Made by a program: the position numbers and the translations under genes
Source of the DNA: Desulfovibrio intestinalis
GTDB taxonomy: Bacteria; Desulfobacterota; Desulfovibrionia; Desulfovibrionales; Desulfovibrionaceae
Assembly: GCF_014202345.1 (NCBI RefSeq)
Contig: NZ_JACHGO010000008.1
Span: 62,001-126,000, forward strand
Length of the DNA: 64,000 nt
Reading direction: 5' to 3'
Shown: in pieces, positions 42,753 through 51,850 of the stretch
Numbering within the stretch: position 1 is the first letter of the stretch
Layout: each line of letters begins with the position of its first letter
Notes under the pieces: model-generated
What the model was told of the DNA's origin: nothing
Seen by the model: the letters and a program-made list of their open reading frames with translations, nothing else
The model's database searches: none

Positions 42753-43919
42753 ATGCCTGTCTATTACTGGTTTCCTGTGCTTGGATGTCTTGGCATAGGT
42801 ATTATGTTCATGAACATTCCACCTGTCGCCACGCAGTTCATGCAGCTTTTCGGCGTGGGATACGGGGGCTTGTCCTTCTTTTTGAGTTCACTTTTCTGGA
42901 CTCATGCCCTGGCCCAGATTCCAGCGGGCCTGCTCATCGACCGGCTTGGTATCCTGCGGTCACTGGTGATTTCGGCCATCCTTTGCACTGCTGGTTCGCT
43001 TGCGCCCTTTCTTGCTCCGCACGGACTGGGGCTGGCCATCTTCATGCGCCTTGCCGTGGGCATGGCCTCTGCCATGCTGTTTCTGGCCATCGTATCTGTA
43101 GTAAAAACTCTGGCCCCGCCACAATTTCTGGCGCGCGCCCAAGGCTTGCAGGGCGCGGCTTTCAGCTTTGGCACCATGCTGCCCTATCTGGCGCTTCCCA
43201 TTTTCGGTTCTCGGGGTTGGGCTGCAAGCTACATCATGGTGGCGCTCATGCCAGCCCTGCTGTTGCTCTCTCTGTTGTGGGTGCCCCGCGCTCCTTTGCA
43301 GCAGAAGACCGTTGACGCCAACTACAGCGTGTGGCTATCGCTTAAAACCGTGGCAAAATCGAAGCGCCTCTGGTTTCTTGGCTGTTGCCACGGATTTTCT
43401 TTTGGCACCATCACGGCCTTGGGCAGCTGGCTGCCTTCAGTCCTTGCCGACAACAGCCCCGGCAGTCACCCCGAAAATTGGGGAATCGCCACAGGCGCAG
43501 TGCTTCTGGCAGGAACGCTTGCCCGCGCGGGCGGCGGAGAACTGGGCAGCAGAAGCGGGCTTCATGAACTGCTGACCAAGCTCGTGCTCGGTATTTCCCT
43601 GTTGTATACGGCAATGGCCTTCTTGCCTGGCCCCTTCCCAACACTGGCAGCCGGGGTGTGCCTGGCCGTTTGTTGCGGCTGCGCCTATGCCACAATATTT
43701 GTGCTCACCATACGCACTGCCGGGCCAGGGCTTGTTGCCACCGGGGTGGGCTTCATGTCTACCATCGCCAACATGGTCAATGTGCTGCTGACCTTGCTTA
43801 TGGGCAATGTGCGCGAATATGCGGGTTCCTTTAATCCGGCCCTGCTGGTTACGGCCCTGTGCGCCGCCGGGTTGTACCTGTGGGGCCGCATGCTTTCCCG
43901 AAGCGAAGACGCAAAGTAA
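42753..43919 (+). CDS. MFS transporter
   Basis: A 388-residue inner-membrane protein with about twelve hydrophobic segments. The typical loop between helices 2 and 3 is visible (AGLLIDRLGILRSL). The start ATG at 42753 has AGGAG 8 bases before it; seven codons of open frame precede it. It follows the BMP-type binding protein closely, suggesting co-transcription, but MFS carriers do not usually depend on binding proteins. Substrate unknown; nitrate/nitrite-type and cyanate-type carriers have a similar look. Confidence 0.85.
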   Translation: MPVYYWFPVLGCLGIGIMFMNIPPVATQFMQLFGVGYGGLSFFLSSLFWTHALAQIPAGLLIDRLGILRSLVISAILCTAGSLAPFLAPHGLGLAIFMRLAVGMASAMLFLAIVSVVKTLAPPQFLARAQGLQGAAFSFGTMLPYLALPIFGSRGWAASYIMVALMPALLLLSLLWVPRAPLQQKTVDANYSVWLSLKTVAKSKRLWFLGCCHGFSFGTITALGSWLPSVLADNSPGSHPENWGIATGAVLLAGTLARAGGGELGSRSGLHELLTKLVLGISLLYTAMAFLPGPFPTLAAGVCLAVCCGCAYATIFVLTIRTAGPGLVATGVGFMSTIANMVNVLLTLLMGNVREYAGSFNPALLVTALCAAGLYLWGRMLSRSEDAK

Positions 43920-44518
43920 GAATTTTTCACTTCGCTGTGACTGCTTGAAGGTGACGCAGCCCGGCGGTTTCTGACAATGATTTCTGGCAACGGTTCCTGT
44001 GCGATGGCTTCTGTGCAATGGTTTCTGGGCGTACGAACCCGAAGCCGTCTCAAGAGGATTGGCCTGAATCCTGGGCAGAACCGCCCTGCTGGCAAGCCAG
44101 CACATCTGAAAAAACGACAGCACCGCGAGAACAAACCGCGCTGCGCTGTAGGCGTCCCCGTTCGTAGCTTTCCATCACAACGGGCGAAGATCGCCAGACG
44201 AGCTTCGCCTTGCCGCAAGCACACCCAATCGCTGCATTGCTCAAAGAACGCGCAACCTCCCGGCACATCTTGCGCAGTTTCATCCCACAATTTTTGAAAT
44301 TCGCTCTGGCTAGCCGCACACCCTCCTTAATAATTTCCCGCAAAACCTATACAAGCTCCGTAGCGGGCAATGGCCCATTGCCGCAGGATAAAAAAACAGA
44401 TAAATAGATTACGCCTACCTCAAACTCGGACATCGTCGGCTATACCTGGATAGCCGTATTCTTCGGAGCCATAAGAGTATCAACGACCTGCGCCTCCACA
44501 ACTTCCCGGGAGAAGCTC
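43920..44518. other. intergenic region with degenerate tandem repeats
   Basis: 600 bases between the MFS gene and the orphan binding-protein gene. It begins with about five imperfect copies of a 13-14-base unit (43966-44033). No gene is supported. Confidence 0.45.
43966..44033. repeat. degenerate tandem repeat, 13-14-base unit
   Basis: Successive units GGTTTCTGACAAT, GATTTCTGGCAAC, GGTTCCTGTGCGAT, GGCTTCTGTGCAAT and GGTTTCTGGGCGTA. Each shares the TTCTG core; length shifts from 13 to 14 in the third copy. Confidence 0.6.
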
Positions 44519-45598
44519 ATGCTCAAAAAATATATTGTCCTGTTTCTCACCGTTCTCATGCTGACGCACATCACCGCCTCCGGTGCTGCGGCCAACAGGC
44601 TGGTTCGTGTTCCCACGGCCTGGATGGACGAGTTTGAAACCTTTCTCATGTGGTACGCCAAAGAAAAAAACTGGGACAAAGAAGCTGGTCTGGATATTGA
44701 AATCAACCAGTATAATTCCGGTGAGGAAGTTCTTAACGCCCTTCCCACTGGAGCATGGGTTTACGCGGGCGTCGGAGTAATTCCGGCCATTATGGGAAAC
44801 ATGCGCAGCAATGTTACCGCCATAGCCATAGGGGCAAGCGAAGCCGCAGCCAATGGCGTGGTGGTGCGCGCCGACAGCCCCATAGCTGCGGTCAAGGGCT
44901 GGAACAAAGATTACCCCGAAGTGCTGGGCAGCCCTGACACTCTGCGCGGCAAGACCTTTCTTGTTTCCGACCTCAGTTCCTCACACTACGCGCTGTCCTC
45001 ATGGCTGGAAGTTCTTGGCCTTCAGGACAGCGACATCATCATCAGAGATATGGTGCAGGGGCTGGTGGTGGCCAGCTTTGAAAACCGCATCGGCGATGGT
45101 GTCGCCCTGTGGGCGCCACAGCTGTATCTGGCATTGGACAAGGGTGGAGTGCTGGCTGCCGACCTGAAAACCTGCGGGAAAGAAAGTTACACATACATCA
45201 TTGCCAACACCGCATACGCCAATGAAAATCCTGAAATTACAGCAAAATTTCTTTCCGTCTACTTCAAGGCCGTGGACGAATACACAAGCAAGAGCCCTGA
45301 AGTTTTTCTGAAAGACTACCGCCGCTTTTACCTTGAATGGGCAGGCAAAGACTATGACGAAGAGCTGTTGCGGCGTGACATGAAGAGCCATCATGTGCTG
45401 GCCCTGACGGAACAGCAGCGTTTCTTTGATGAAAGCAACGGGCGCAGCGAAGTGCAGAAAGACCTTGAGGCCATTGCCCGTTTTTTTGGCAATATGGGCC
45501 GCCTGGGCAAGGAAGAAATGCTCAAGATCAGTTCATCTTCATACTCCAGCGACAAATTCATCAAGCTGGTACCGCCCAATTTGAAGCTTAAAAAATAA
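44519..45598 (+). CDS. orphan NMT1/SsuA-like periplasmic binding protein
   Basis: A 359-residue exported protein. A signal peptide (residues ~1-25, LFLTVLMLTHITASGAAA) is followed by an NrtA/SsuA/THI5-type binding domain: AKEKNWDKEAGLDIEINQYNSGEEVLNAL, then a GVIPAIM pocket segment and ALWAPQLYLALDKGG. No permease or ATPase adjoins it; the only importer of this group in the window is 36 kb away and has its own binding protein. It may feed that system, a distant one, or act as a sensor. Confidence 0.8.
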   Translation: MLKKYIVLFLTVLMLTHITASGAAANRLVRVPTAWMDEFETFLMWYAKEKNWDKEAGLDIEINQYNSGEEVLNALPTGAWVYAGVGVIPAIMGNMRSNVTAIAIGASEAAANGVVVRADSPIAAVKGWNKDYPEVLGSPDTLRGKTFLVSDLSSSHYALSSWLEVLGLQDSDIIIRDMVQGLVVASFENRIGDGVALWAPQLYLALDKGGVLAADLKTCGKESYTYIIANTAYANENPEITAKFLSVYFKAVDEYTSKSPEVFLKDYRRFYLEWAGKDYDEELLRRDMKSHHVLALTEQQRFFDESNGRSEVQKDLEAIARFFGNMGRLGKEEMLKISSSSYSSDKFIKLVPPNLKLKK

Positions 45599-45681
45599 GT
45601 AAAGGCGCTACAGATGCATAAAGTGGCGGCGGGCATATGCCCGCCGCAACTTTTCATGAGGAATGCGCCCCCCGCGCCTTA

Positions 45682-45708
45682 GAGCAGATTAACTTTAAAA
45701 TCCTGCAA
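45682..45708. repeat. degenerate CTTTGAAAT-family element (copy 6)
   Basis: GAGCAGATTAACTTTAAAA matches the left half of the palindrome family (compare 6605-6620) but the right arm is degraded. Confidence 0.4.
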
Positions 45709-45879
45709 ACAGTACCGTCACGGGATGAGCTCTCTTGTTACAGTACTTGAGAACGTTTCGTTAGGAAAAACGAGCCTTTTATGCAGGGCGTGTACCCTTA
45801 TGATGCTCGCCCCAAATGAAAGGCTTCGTTCGCCGAAAAAATAGCTGAAAAGCCACCCGTGACGAAATGCCCAGGAATG

Positions 45880-45964
45880 CCTTTTTTACGGAAGAAATGT
45901 ACTCTCACAGTACATGACTGGAGTAAAAACGGCATGTTGACGCAGACAGCTGGACAAAAGAATT
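45880..45964. repeat. three-copy dispersed repeat, copy B
   Basis: It shares with copy A (6081-6179) and copy C (47164-47250) the T-rich start, a hairpin (ATGTACT...AGTACAT, 45897-45915), GGAGTAAAAA, TTGACGCAG and GGACAAAAGAATT. It lies 3 bases from the msrBA stop codon on the opposite strand. Confidence 0.7.
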
Positions 45965-45967
45965 CCC

Positions 45968-47014
45968 TTAACGCTTGTCAGCGGGTGTATCAAACCGTGG
46001 CACAGACATATGGCAGCGCCCGCGCCCGGTGCGCTCGGCAAACCTCTGGTGGTAGGCCTCGGCCTCATAAAAGGGGCCGGCCTGCTCCAGGCGCGTTACC
46101 ACGTTATATCCAAGTTCCTTCAGACGGTTCATGAGCTTACGGGCCACGGCCTCCTGCCCGGCATCAAGAAAAAATACCGCAGACCGGTACTGGTCGCCCA
46201 CATCCGGCCCCTGGCGATCAAGCTGGGTAGGATCGTGAATTTCAAAAAAGCGGCGCAAAATCTGCTCATAGCTGACCACTGCGGGATCAAAGGTCACGCG
46301 CACGGCTTCAGCATGCCCCGTGTCGCCCCGGCACACGTCCTCATAGGTGGGGTTGGGCACCCGCCCGCCCGTATAGCCCGAAACCACGTCGATCACGCCG
46401 GGCATACGACGATAGGCATCCTCAACGCCCCAAAAGCAACCCCCTGCCACAATGGCAGTGCCCGTTGCTGAAGCGGGTTGCGTGCGTTGCGCCAGGGCCT
46501 GCGCCTCTTCCGGGCTGCCTGCCGGATAAAAAGCCATAGAAAGAGAATTGACGCAGTGACGCGTATTCTTGGTGGTAAAACCTTCTCCCTCAAAAACATG
46601 ACCAAGATGCCCGCCACAGGCAGCGCAGACAATTTCCACCCTTCTGCCGTCGGCATCGGGCAGACGGCGCACTGCCCCCGGCAGTTCCGTATCAAAACTG
46701 GGCCAGCCGCAGCCGGATTCAAATTTGTCTTTAGAACTGTAAAGAGCCGCGCCGCACTGGCGGCATACATATGTTCCAGCCTCTTTGCTGTCTGTATAGC
46801 GGCCAGAGTATGGGGCCTCAGTGCCCTTGCGCAGAATGACGTCTGCCTCCCGGTCCGAGAGGGGCGGCATGGAAGATGAAGTTTTCATGGCAGCCTCCGA
46901 TGAAGCAGGGGCCGAGGCAGCACCAGAAGCGCCTGCCCCACCCGCCGGGGATACAAGGTAAAGACCGCAAAGCAGGCAAACGGTCAGTATTTGAAAGAAA
47001 ACATTGTAACGCAT
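45968..47014 (-). CDS. msrBA: exported MsrB-MsrA methionine sulfoxide reductase fusion
   Basis: A 348-residue bifunctional repair enzyme for oxidised methionine in exported proteins. A signal peptide (residues ~1-27) is followed by a low-complexity linker. MsrB comes next: zinc ligands C84, C87, C130 and C133, catalytic C154 in RHCVNSLSM. MsrA follows: catalytic C193 in GGCFWGVEDAYRR, with a resolving cysteine likely near the C-terminus (GRCHMSV). The order B then A is the reverse of the common A-B fusions. A moderate GTGAG site precedes the ATG. It would protect periplasmic proteins of this oxygen-sensitive organism; its electron donor is not evident here. Confidence 0.93.
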   Translation of the reverse strand: MRYNVFFQILTVCLLCGLYLVSPAGGAGASGAASAPASSEAAMKTSSSMPPLSDREADVILRKGTEAPYSGRYTDSKEAGTYVCRQCGAALYSSKDKFESGCGWPSFDTELPGAVRRLPDADGRRVEIVCAACGGHLGHVFEGEGFTTKNTRHCVNSLSMAFYPAGSPEEAQALAQRTQPASATGTAIVAGGCFWGVEDAYRRMPGVIDVVSGYTGGRVPNPTYEDVCRGDTGHAEAVRVTFDPAVVSYEQILRRFFEIHDPTQLDRQGPDVGDQYRSAVFFLDAGQEAVARKLMNRLKELGYNVVTRLEQAGPFYEAEAYHQRFAERTGRGRCHMSVPRFDTPADKR

Positions 47015-47163
47015 GGCATGCTCACTGTTTATGTATCAGATAACTACCCTGCTGGCGTGGTCAACACTTGCCGCCCGCAAAGCCGCCAGTAATGTATATC
47101 GATACTACAAGAAACCCGCGCTAAAATATAGAGCGGGCAGGTTAAGCGCCAAAGGCACGGGAA

Positions 47164-47250
47164 AAAAATTTTTGCCAAAGAAGCGCACTCTTATAGTGCA
47201 CGGCTGGAATAAAAAAGGGATTTTGACGCAGCCTGCCAGACAAAAGAATT
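47164..47250. repeat. three-copy dispersed repeat, copy C
   Basis: Same layout as copies A and B. The hairpin arms read GCACT...AGTGC instead of GTACT...AGTAC: both strands of the stem changed together, which preserves pairing. It ends TTGACGCAGCCTGCCAGACAAAAGAATT-like, as the others do. Confidence 0.7.
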
Positions 47251-47552
47251 AATTGGGAAAGCCCGGAAGCCGTCATGAAAAGGGCGCAAGCACAATATTT
47301 TTTGATCACCCGGCGTACTCGGCTTAGCTGGCTTATCTGGTTCACCCTGGCGGCAAAACAAACATGCTTTGCCGCAGAACAGCGGCCACGCCGGACGGTC
47401 TGACCTCGCGACCAGATGCGAAAATTAGCGCGAAAATTGGCGGTATAAAGGGACTATTCGGCCTGACGGCATAATCTGGCCGTATGGTCAGATCGTAGGA
47501 TCTGCTCGTATGGTCTGGCCGCACAGGCTGATCCATGTGGAGCATCTGCCGT

Positions 47553-47594
47553 AAATTACAATGGGGGCCGCATGCGCAGCCCCCATTGTAATTT
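47553..47594. terminator. perfect 16-bp hairpin downstream of galE
   Basis: AAATTACAATGGGGGC (47553-47568) and GCCCCCATTGTAATTT (47579-47594) are exactly complementary around a 10-base loop. It lies 55 bases past the galE stop (minus). Confidence 0.78.
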
Positions 47595-47648
47595 TCGCAA
47601 GCACTTTCTCAATATGAGACGGCTTCACGTTCTTAACATAAGACTGCT

Positions 47649-48635
47649 CTAGGAAGAAAATCCTTCTGGATGATTTTTATGCCATTCCCATGCCGAGGCA
47701 ATGATCTGATCAATACCAGCCTTGGCCTCCCATCCGAGAATTTCTCTGGCGCGGTCAGCGGAAGCCACCAGCCTGGCGGGATCACCGTAACGGCGCGTGG
47801 CCATTGTCACACCAATATCATAGCCAGTCACGCGGCAGGCAGCGGCCACCATTTCGCGCACGCTGAACCCCTTGCCATTGCCAAGGTTGCATATTTCGCT
47901 GCCGCCTCCGGTGCGCAGATAGTCCAAGGCACGCATATGTGCGTCCGCCAGATCCATAACATCCAGATAGTCACGAATGCAGGTGCCGTCGGGCGTGGGA
48001 TAGTCGTCGCCGAAAATGGTCACGGTTTCGCGGCGGCCCAGGGGGACCTGCAGAATAAGCGGAATAAGATGGCTTTCTGGCCTGTGATCTTCACCAATGG
48101 CCCCACCGGGCCATGCGCCGCCCACGTTAAAGTAACGCAAACTCACAAAGCGGATGCCGTGAGCCTTGCCCACCCAATGCATCATGCGCTCCATGATAAG
48201 CTTGCTCTCGCCATAGGGATTGGTGGGCCGCAGGGGGGCGTCTTCACCGATGGGTACGCTTTCCTGCTCGCCATACACGGCAGCAGAGGAAGAAAAAACT
48301 ATTTTGTCCACATGGTTGCGCACCATTGCTTCCAGCAGGGTTTGCATGCCGTGAACATTGTTGTGAAAATATTTCAGCGGCTGCTCCATACTTTCACCCA
48401 CCAGCGAACTGGCGGCAAAGTGCAGCACAGCGCTCACCCGATGGCTGGTAAACACCTGATCCAGCAAAGCCGCATCGCGTATATCGCCTTCGTACAGGCT
48501 GACCCCTTCAGGCAATGATTCCCGGTGCCCGGTCAAAAAATTGTCCACAACAACGACATCTTCGCCGCGCGCCAGCAATGAACGCACATTATGGGAACCA
48601 ATATATCCGGCTCCGCCGCAAACCAAAATGGACAT
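47649..48635 (-). CDS. galE: UDP-glucose 4-epimerase
   Basis: A 328-residue cytoplasmic extended short-chain dehydrogenase interconverting UDP-glucose and UDP-galactose for lipopolysaccharide and exopolysaccharide. It has the NAD motif CGGAGYIGSHNVRSLL, a catalytic serine in VFSSSAAVYGEQ, Y-x3-K in NPYGESKLIMERM, and the GalE-typical RYFNVGGAWPGGAIGEDH and DYPTPDGTCIRDYLDVMDLADAH. The start at 48635 is chosen over the open upstream frame, as it has AAGAG upstream and begins with the NAD motif. It is a single gene with its own terminator. Confidence 0.94.
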   Translation of the reverse strand: MSILVCGGAGYIGSHNVRSLLARGEDVVVVDNFLTGHRESLPEGVSLYEGDIRDAALLDQVFTSHRVSAVLHFAASSLVGESMEQPLKYFHNNVHGMQTLLEAMVRNHVDKIVFSSSAAVYGEQESVPIGEDAPLRPTNPYGESKLIMERMMHWVGKAHGIRFVSLRYFNVGGAWPGGAIGEDHRPESHLIPLILQVPLGRRETVTIFGDDYPTPDGTCIRDYLDVMDLADAHMRALDYLRTGGGSEICNLGNGKGFSVREMVAAACRVTGYDIGVTMATRRYGDPARLVASADRAREILGWEAKAGIDQIIASAWEWHKNHPEGFSS

Positions 48636-48912
48636 GGGCATTCTCTTTTGTTGAAAGCATCTCTGCGCGGTACGCCACGCGAATGAAGTTTCGCTTTTTT
48701 GCACAACAACTGTGGCTCTGGCAAGCCCTGCCACAGCCATGAATGTATTTTGCCATTTCTTTTGGCGCGATGCCAGTGCAGGAACGAATTTTTTTCAGAA
48801 TGGCTCTTGCCGGAATTTTTGATACACCAAAAAACAGCGGCAGCAGCGGATAATCACCGCATAAAAGCGGCATGAAACTATCCGGAACATACTGTCTCCC
48901 CTTCTGAAACGC

Positions 48913-48952
48913 CATACGGCCCGCGACCTGACGAAAGGTTGCGGGCCGTATG
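48913..48952 (-). terminator. hairpin downstream of the flavodoxin gene
   Basis: CATACGGCCCGCGACCT pairs with AGGTTGCGGGCCGTATG (17 bp with one wobble) around 6 bases. On the minus strand GCGTTTC follows. A second hairpin, GGGGCCTTG-TGCT-CAAGGCCCC, lies at 48967-48988. Confidence 0.68.
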
Positions 48953-49004
48953 GACTGCCTGCCGCAGGGGCCTTGTGCTCAAGGCCCCCTTATTTTTGTG
49001 TTTC

Positions 49005-49513
<509 letters not shown>

Positions 49514-49593
49514 AATGAGGTTCCTTGTCCGTGTCAAGCCCACGCAGATGCAAAATAACAAGTTCTTTCAGGATGCTTAGTAAGGCGGGTTAC

Positions 49594-49635
49594 GTATGGT
49601 GAAGACGCTGACAGGAGCCAACGCCTTCACCATAC
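49594..49635. repeat. inverted repeat after the radical SAM gene
   Basis: GTATGGTGAAGACG and CGCCTTCACCATAC pair over 14 bases with one mismatch around a 14-base loop, 49 bases past the radical SAM stop (minus). No T run follows on that strand, so it is an uncertain terminator. Confidence 0.5.
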
Positions 49636-49683
49636 AAAAAGACAATAAACTATCTGTGACCACAGTCACACATTCTTGTTTCT

Positions 49684-51135
49684 TTATTCCTGAACAACGG
49701 CTGTTTCCGTGCCATCGGAATATTCGTCAGATGTGCCATCATCACTGGCGCTCTCGCCAGGAGCCAATGCGCCTTCCTTGGCGCGCGGTTCCGGCAGGCT
49801 CCAGGTTCCGGGCATGGGAGCTGTCAGTTCGGCCTTTTCACCCACATAGGGGTTAAAATAGCCGTGACGCAACCACGGGCACAATTTTTTCAGCCTTTTC
49901 ATAAACTGTATCAGGCCCATGCTTGGGGAAAGCTCAAGCGTACCGCCGTTCTCGCTGCCCTGTTTCATGAGGTTGAAATACCATTCAGGGTCAATATTGA
50001 GATTGCGCCACTGAATCATGCTCACGCCGTTTTCGCCCACCATGCGGGCCAGAGCTTCCAGCTCTTCTTCCGTATCTGTGACGCCGGGGAAGAACAGCAG
50101 GTTCAGGGACACAAAAATACCACGGCTTCTGGCTTCGCGTATGGCAGCGCAAACGTCGTCCAGATTGTAATCCGCAGGCCGGTAGTAGCGTTCGTACAGG
50201 GTTGGCCGCGCACTGTTGATGCTGACGCGCATGCTGGTAAGCCCGGCTTCAGCCAGACGGGCTACGGCCTGGGGCCGTGATGCATTGGTATTACAGTTCA
50301 CAGTGCCAAGCCCGCCGCCTGAACGGAAAAGCCGTATGCTTTCTTCCAGAAGATCCGGGTTCATTAGGGGGTCGCCTTCACAGCCCTGACCAAAGGAATA
50401 GATGGGCGTGCGGCTTTCGCGTCCGGCATGGATGCGCATGATTTCGGCCACTTCGGCAGGTTCCGGTGTGAAAGCCAGACGGCATTGGGGCGTCACCGCC
50501 ACAGGGGAGTCATTATCCTGGGCCGAAATACAGCCGACACAACGGGCATTGCAGGCGCGTGACGTGGGCAGGGGGGCCTCATAACGGCCAAGGGCAAAAT
50601 TGCGGGCCGCCGGGCAATCGTACCGGGCGACGCAATTATCCATAATATGGCGAACAAGCCTATTCTTTGGATATTCGCTCAACAGCCTGCGCGCGCCCTG
50701 TTCGATGCGATGACGCGGAATGCGGGTGAACACCTGGCGCGGGTCTGTATCAACCCTTTTGGCGCAGATGTAAAACCGCCCCCGCGCAAAACCTATTGCG
50801 CCATAGGCAAAAAGCGGCAACAAGGGCGCACCGGGATTGCTGGTGTAGGCAGGATGCGCCGAAAGCGTGTGGGCAGGAGACGCAAAAGCCGCCACAGCCA
50901 ACTGGGCCTCGCCCTCGGGCGAAGTTATTTCGCCAGTATCGGGATCAAGCCCCACGGCCTGACGCCCAGGCAGCAAAAAAAACTCGCTTTCTTCCGGCAA
51001 GGGCATAAGTTCGTCCGGGCGGGGCAGCCCCCATTGCGCACCCCGGCGACAGACCATGAGCAGGTGTTCGTCATCATAAACATTGCCCTGCTCATCGGCC
51101 ATAACCAGATGCGGCTCAATATGCGGCGTGGCCAT
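49684..51135 (-). CDS. radical SAM protein of unknown substrate
   Basis: A 483-residue protein. The first ~175 residues form an N-terminal domain of its own with several cysteines (NCVARYDC). The radical SAM motif follows near residue 195 (CNARCVGC), and YSFGQGCEGDPLMNPDLLEESIRLF resembles the SAM-binding strand region. The C-terminal tail is acidic and disordered-looking (ASDDGTSDEYSDGTETA). No second cluster motif of the SPASM type is clear. AAGGAG upstream of the ATG sets the start. No neighbouring peptide or tRNA partner indicates the substrate. Confidence 0.82.
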   Translation of the reverse strand: MATPHIEPHLVMADEQGNVYDDEHLLMVCRRGAQWGLPRPDELMPLPEESEFFLLPGRQAVGLDPDTGEITSPEGEAQLAVAAFASPAHTLSAHPAYTSNPGAPLLPLFAYGAIGFARGRFYICAKRVDTDPRQVFTRIPRHRIEQGARRLLSEYPKNRLVRHIMDNCVARYDCPAARNFALGRYEAPLPTSRACNARCVGCISAQDNDSPVAVTPQCRLAFTPEPAEVAEIMRIHAGRESRTPIYSFGQGCEGDPLMNPDLLEESIRLFRSGGGLGTVNCNTNASRPQAVARLAEAGLTSMRVSINSARPTLYERYYRPADYNLDDVCAAIREARSRGIFVSLNLLFFPGVTDTEEELEALARMVGENGVSMIQWRNLNIDPEWYFNLMKQGSENGGTLELSPSMGLIQFMKRLKKLCPWLRHGYFNPYVGEKAELTAPMPGTWSLPEPRAKEGALAPGESASDDGTSDEYSDGTETAVVQE

Positions 51136-51221
51136 AAATGCTCCTTGCCCCCTCGGGGGTGAACGTATATAACGGCCACACGCGGCCGGGCAACCCCGGC
51201 CCGTACTTTTGGAGGCCCTTC

Positions 51222-51716
51222 ATGTTTTCCATAATGCTTTTCATTTTCTTGTGTTTTTTCGGCATTCTTGCCGTCCTTGTCTACATGCTGCGCAGCCAGG
51301 AGCGGCTGGTACGGCAACTGCACGAAGAACACGCCCAGCTGCGATTGTTGCTGCGCGCCGTGGAATCGCGCATGGACTACCTGGATGGCGGCCAGCCCGC
51401 CGCCGGGCCCTCAAATACTGACAGTCCGGAACAGCAGCATATCCATATGAATTCTGCGCCGTTGGCAGAAGCGGAAATGGATATGGACTCGAACCAGCAC
51501 GAGAATACATACCACCCGGTGCGCGCAGCCAAACTGACGGCACGCAGTGCTGATACGGCACAGAATCCCAGCTATGACCCCTTGCTGCACCTGAGCTTTG
51601 ACCCGCCTGCGGGTAATGGCCAGGAAGTGCGCGCGGCCAGTTCACCTGCGGTGGACCCGGCTCTGGACCTGCACTTTGATCCTATGGACGTGACACAGGC
51701 TGTGGCCAGACGCTGA
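51222..51716 (+). CDS. small membrane protein with coiled coil and repeat motif
   Basis: A 164-residue protein I do not recognise. It has an N-terminal membrane helix (MLFIFLCFFGILAVLVYML), a short charged coiled coil (RSQERLVRQLHEEHAQLRLL) and a disordered region. Near the end are two related motifs, YDPLLHLSFDP and VDPALDLHFDP. GGAGG 6 bases before the ATG at 51222 fixes the start. It is divergent from the radical SAM gene and sits alone. The repeated D-P-x-L-x-L-x-F-D-P motif may be a docking peptide. Confidence 0.7.
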   Translation: MFSIMLFIFLCFFGILAVLVYMLRSQERLVRQLHEEHAQLRLLLRAVESRMDYLDGGQPAAGPSNTDSPEQQHIHMNSAPLAEAEMDMDSNQHENTYHPVRAAKLTARSADTAQNPSYDPLLHLSFDPPAGNGQEVRAASSPAVDPALDLHFDPMDVTQAVARR

Positions 51717-51850
51717 ACTGACCGAGAATTTCGGCCCACAATCTCGCCCAAGTCACGGGTCAGACGCCTTGTCCTGAAATTTGTCCTAGACGTTTCGTCC
51801 AGACATTTGGGGCAGGCACTTGGCTCCTGTCTCCGGCCCCAATACCAGGC

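Larger units (their letters stand above)
45599..45967. other. intergenic region with two repeat elements
   Basis: It contains a degraded palindrome half (45682-45708) and copy B of the three-copy repeat (45880-45964), directly next to the msrBA stop codon. Confidence 0.5.
47015..47648. other. intergenic region, msrBA to galE
   Basis: It holds copy C of the three-copy repeat (47164-47250), a stretch of imperfect repeated TATGGTC/GATC motifs (~47470-47535) and the galE terminator (47553-47594). No gene is supported. Confidence 0.5.
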
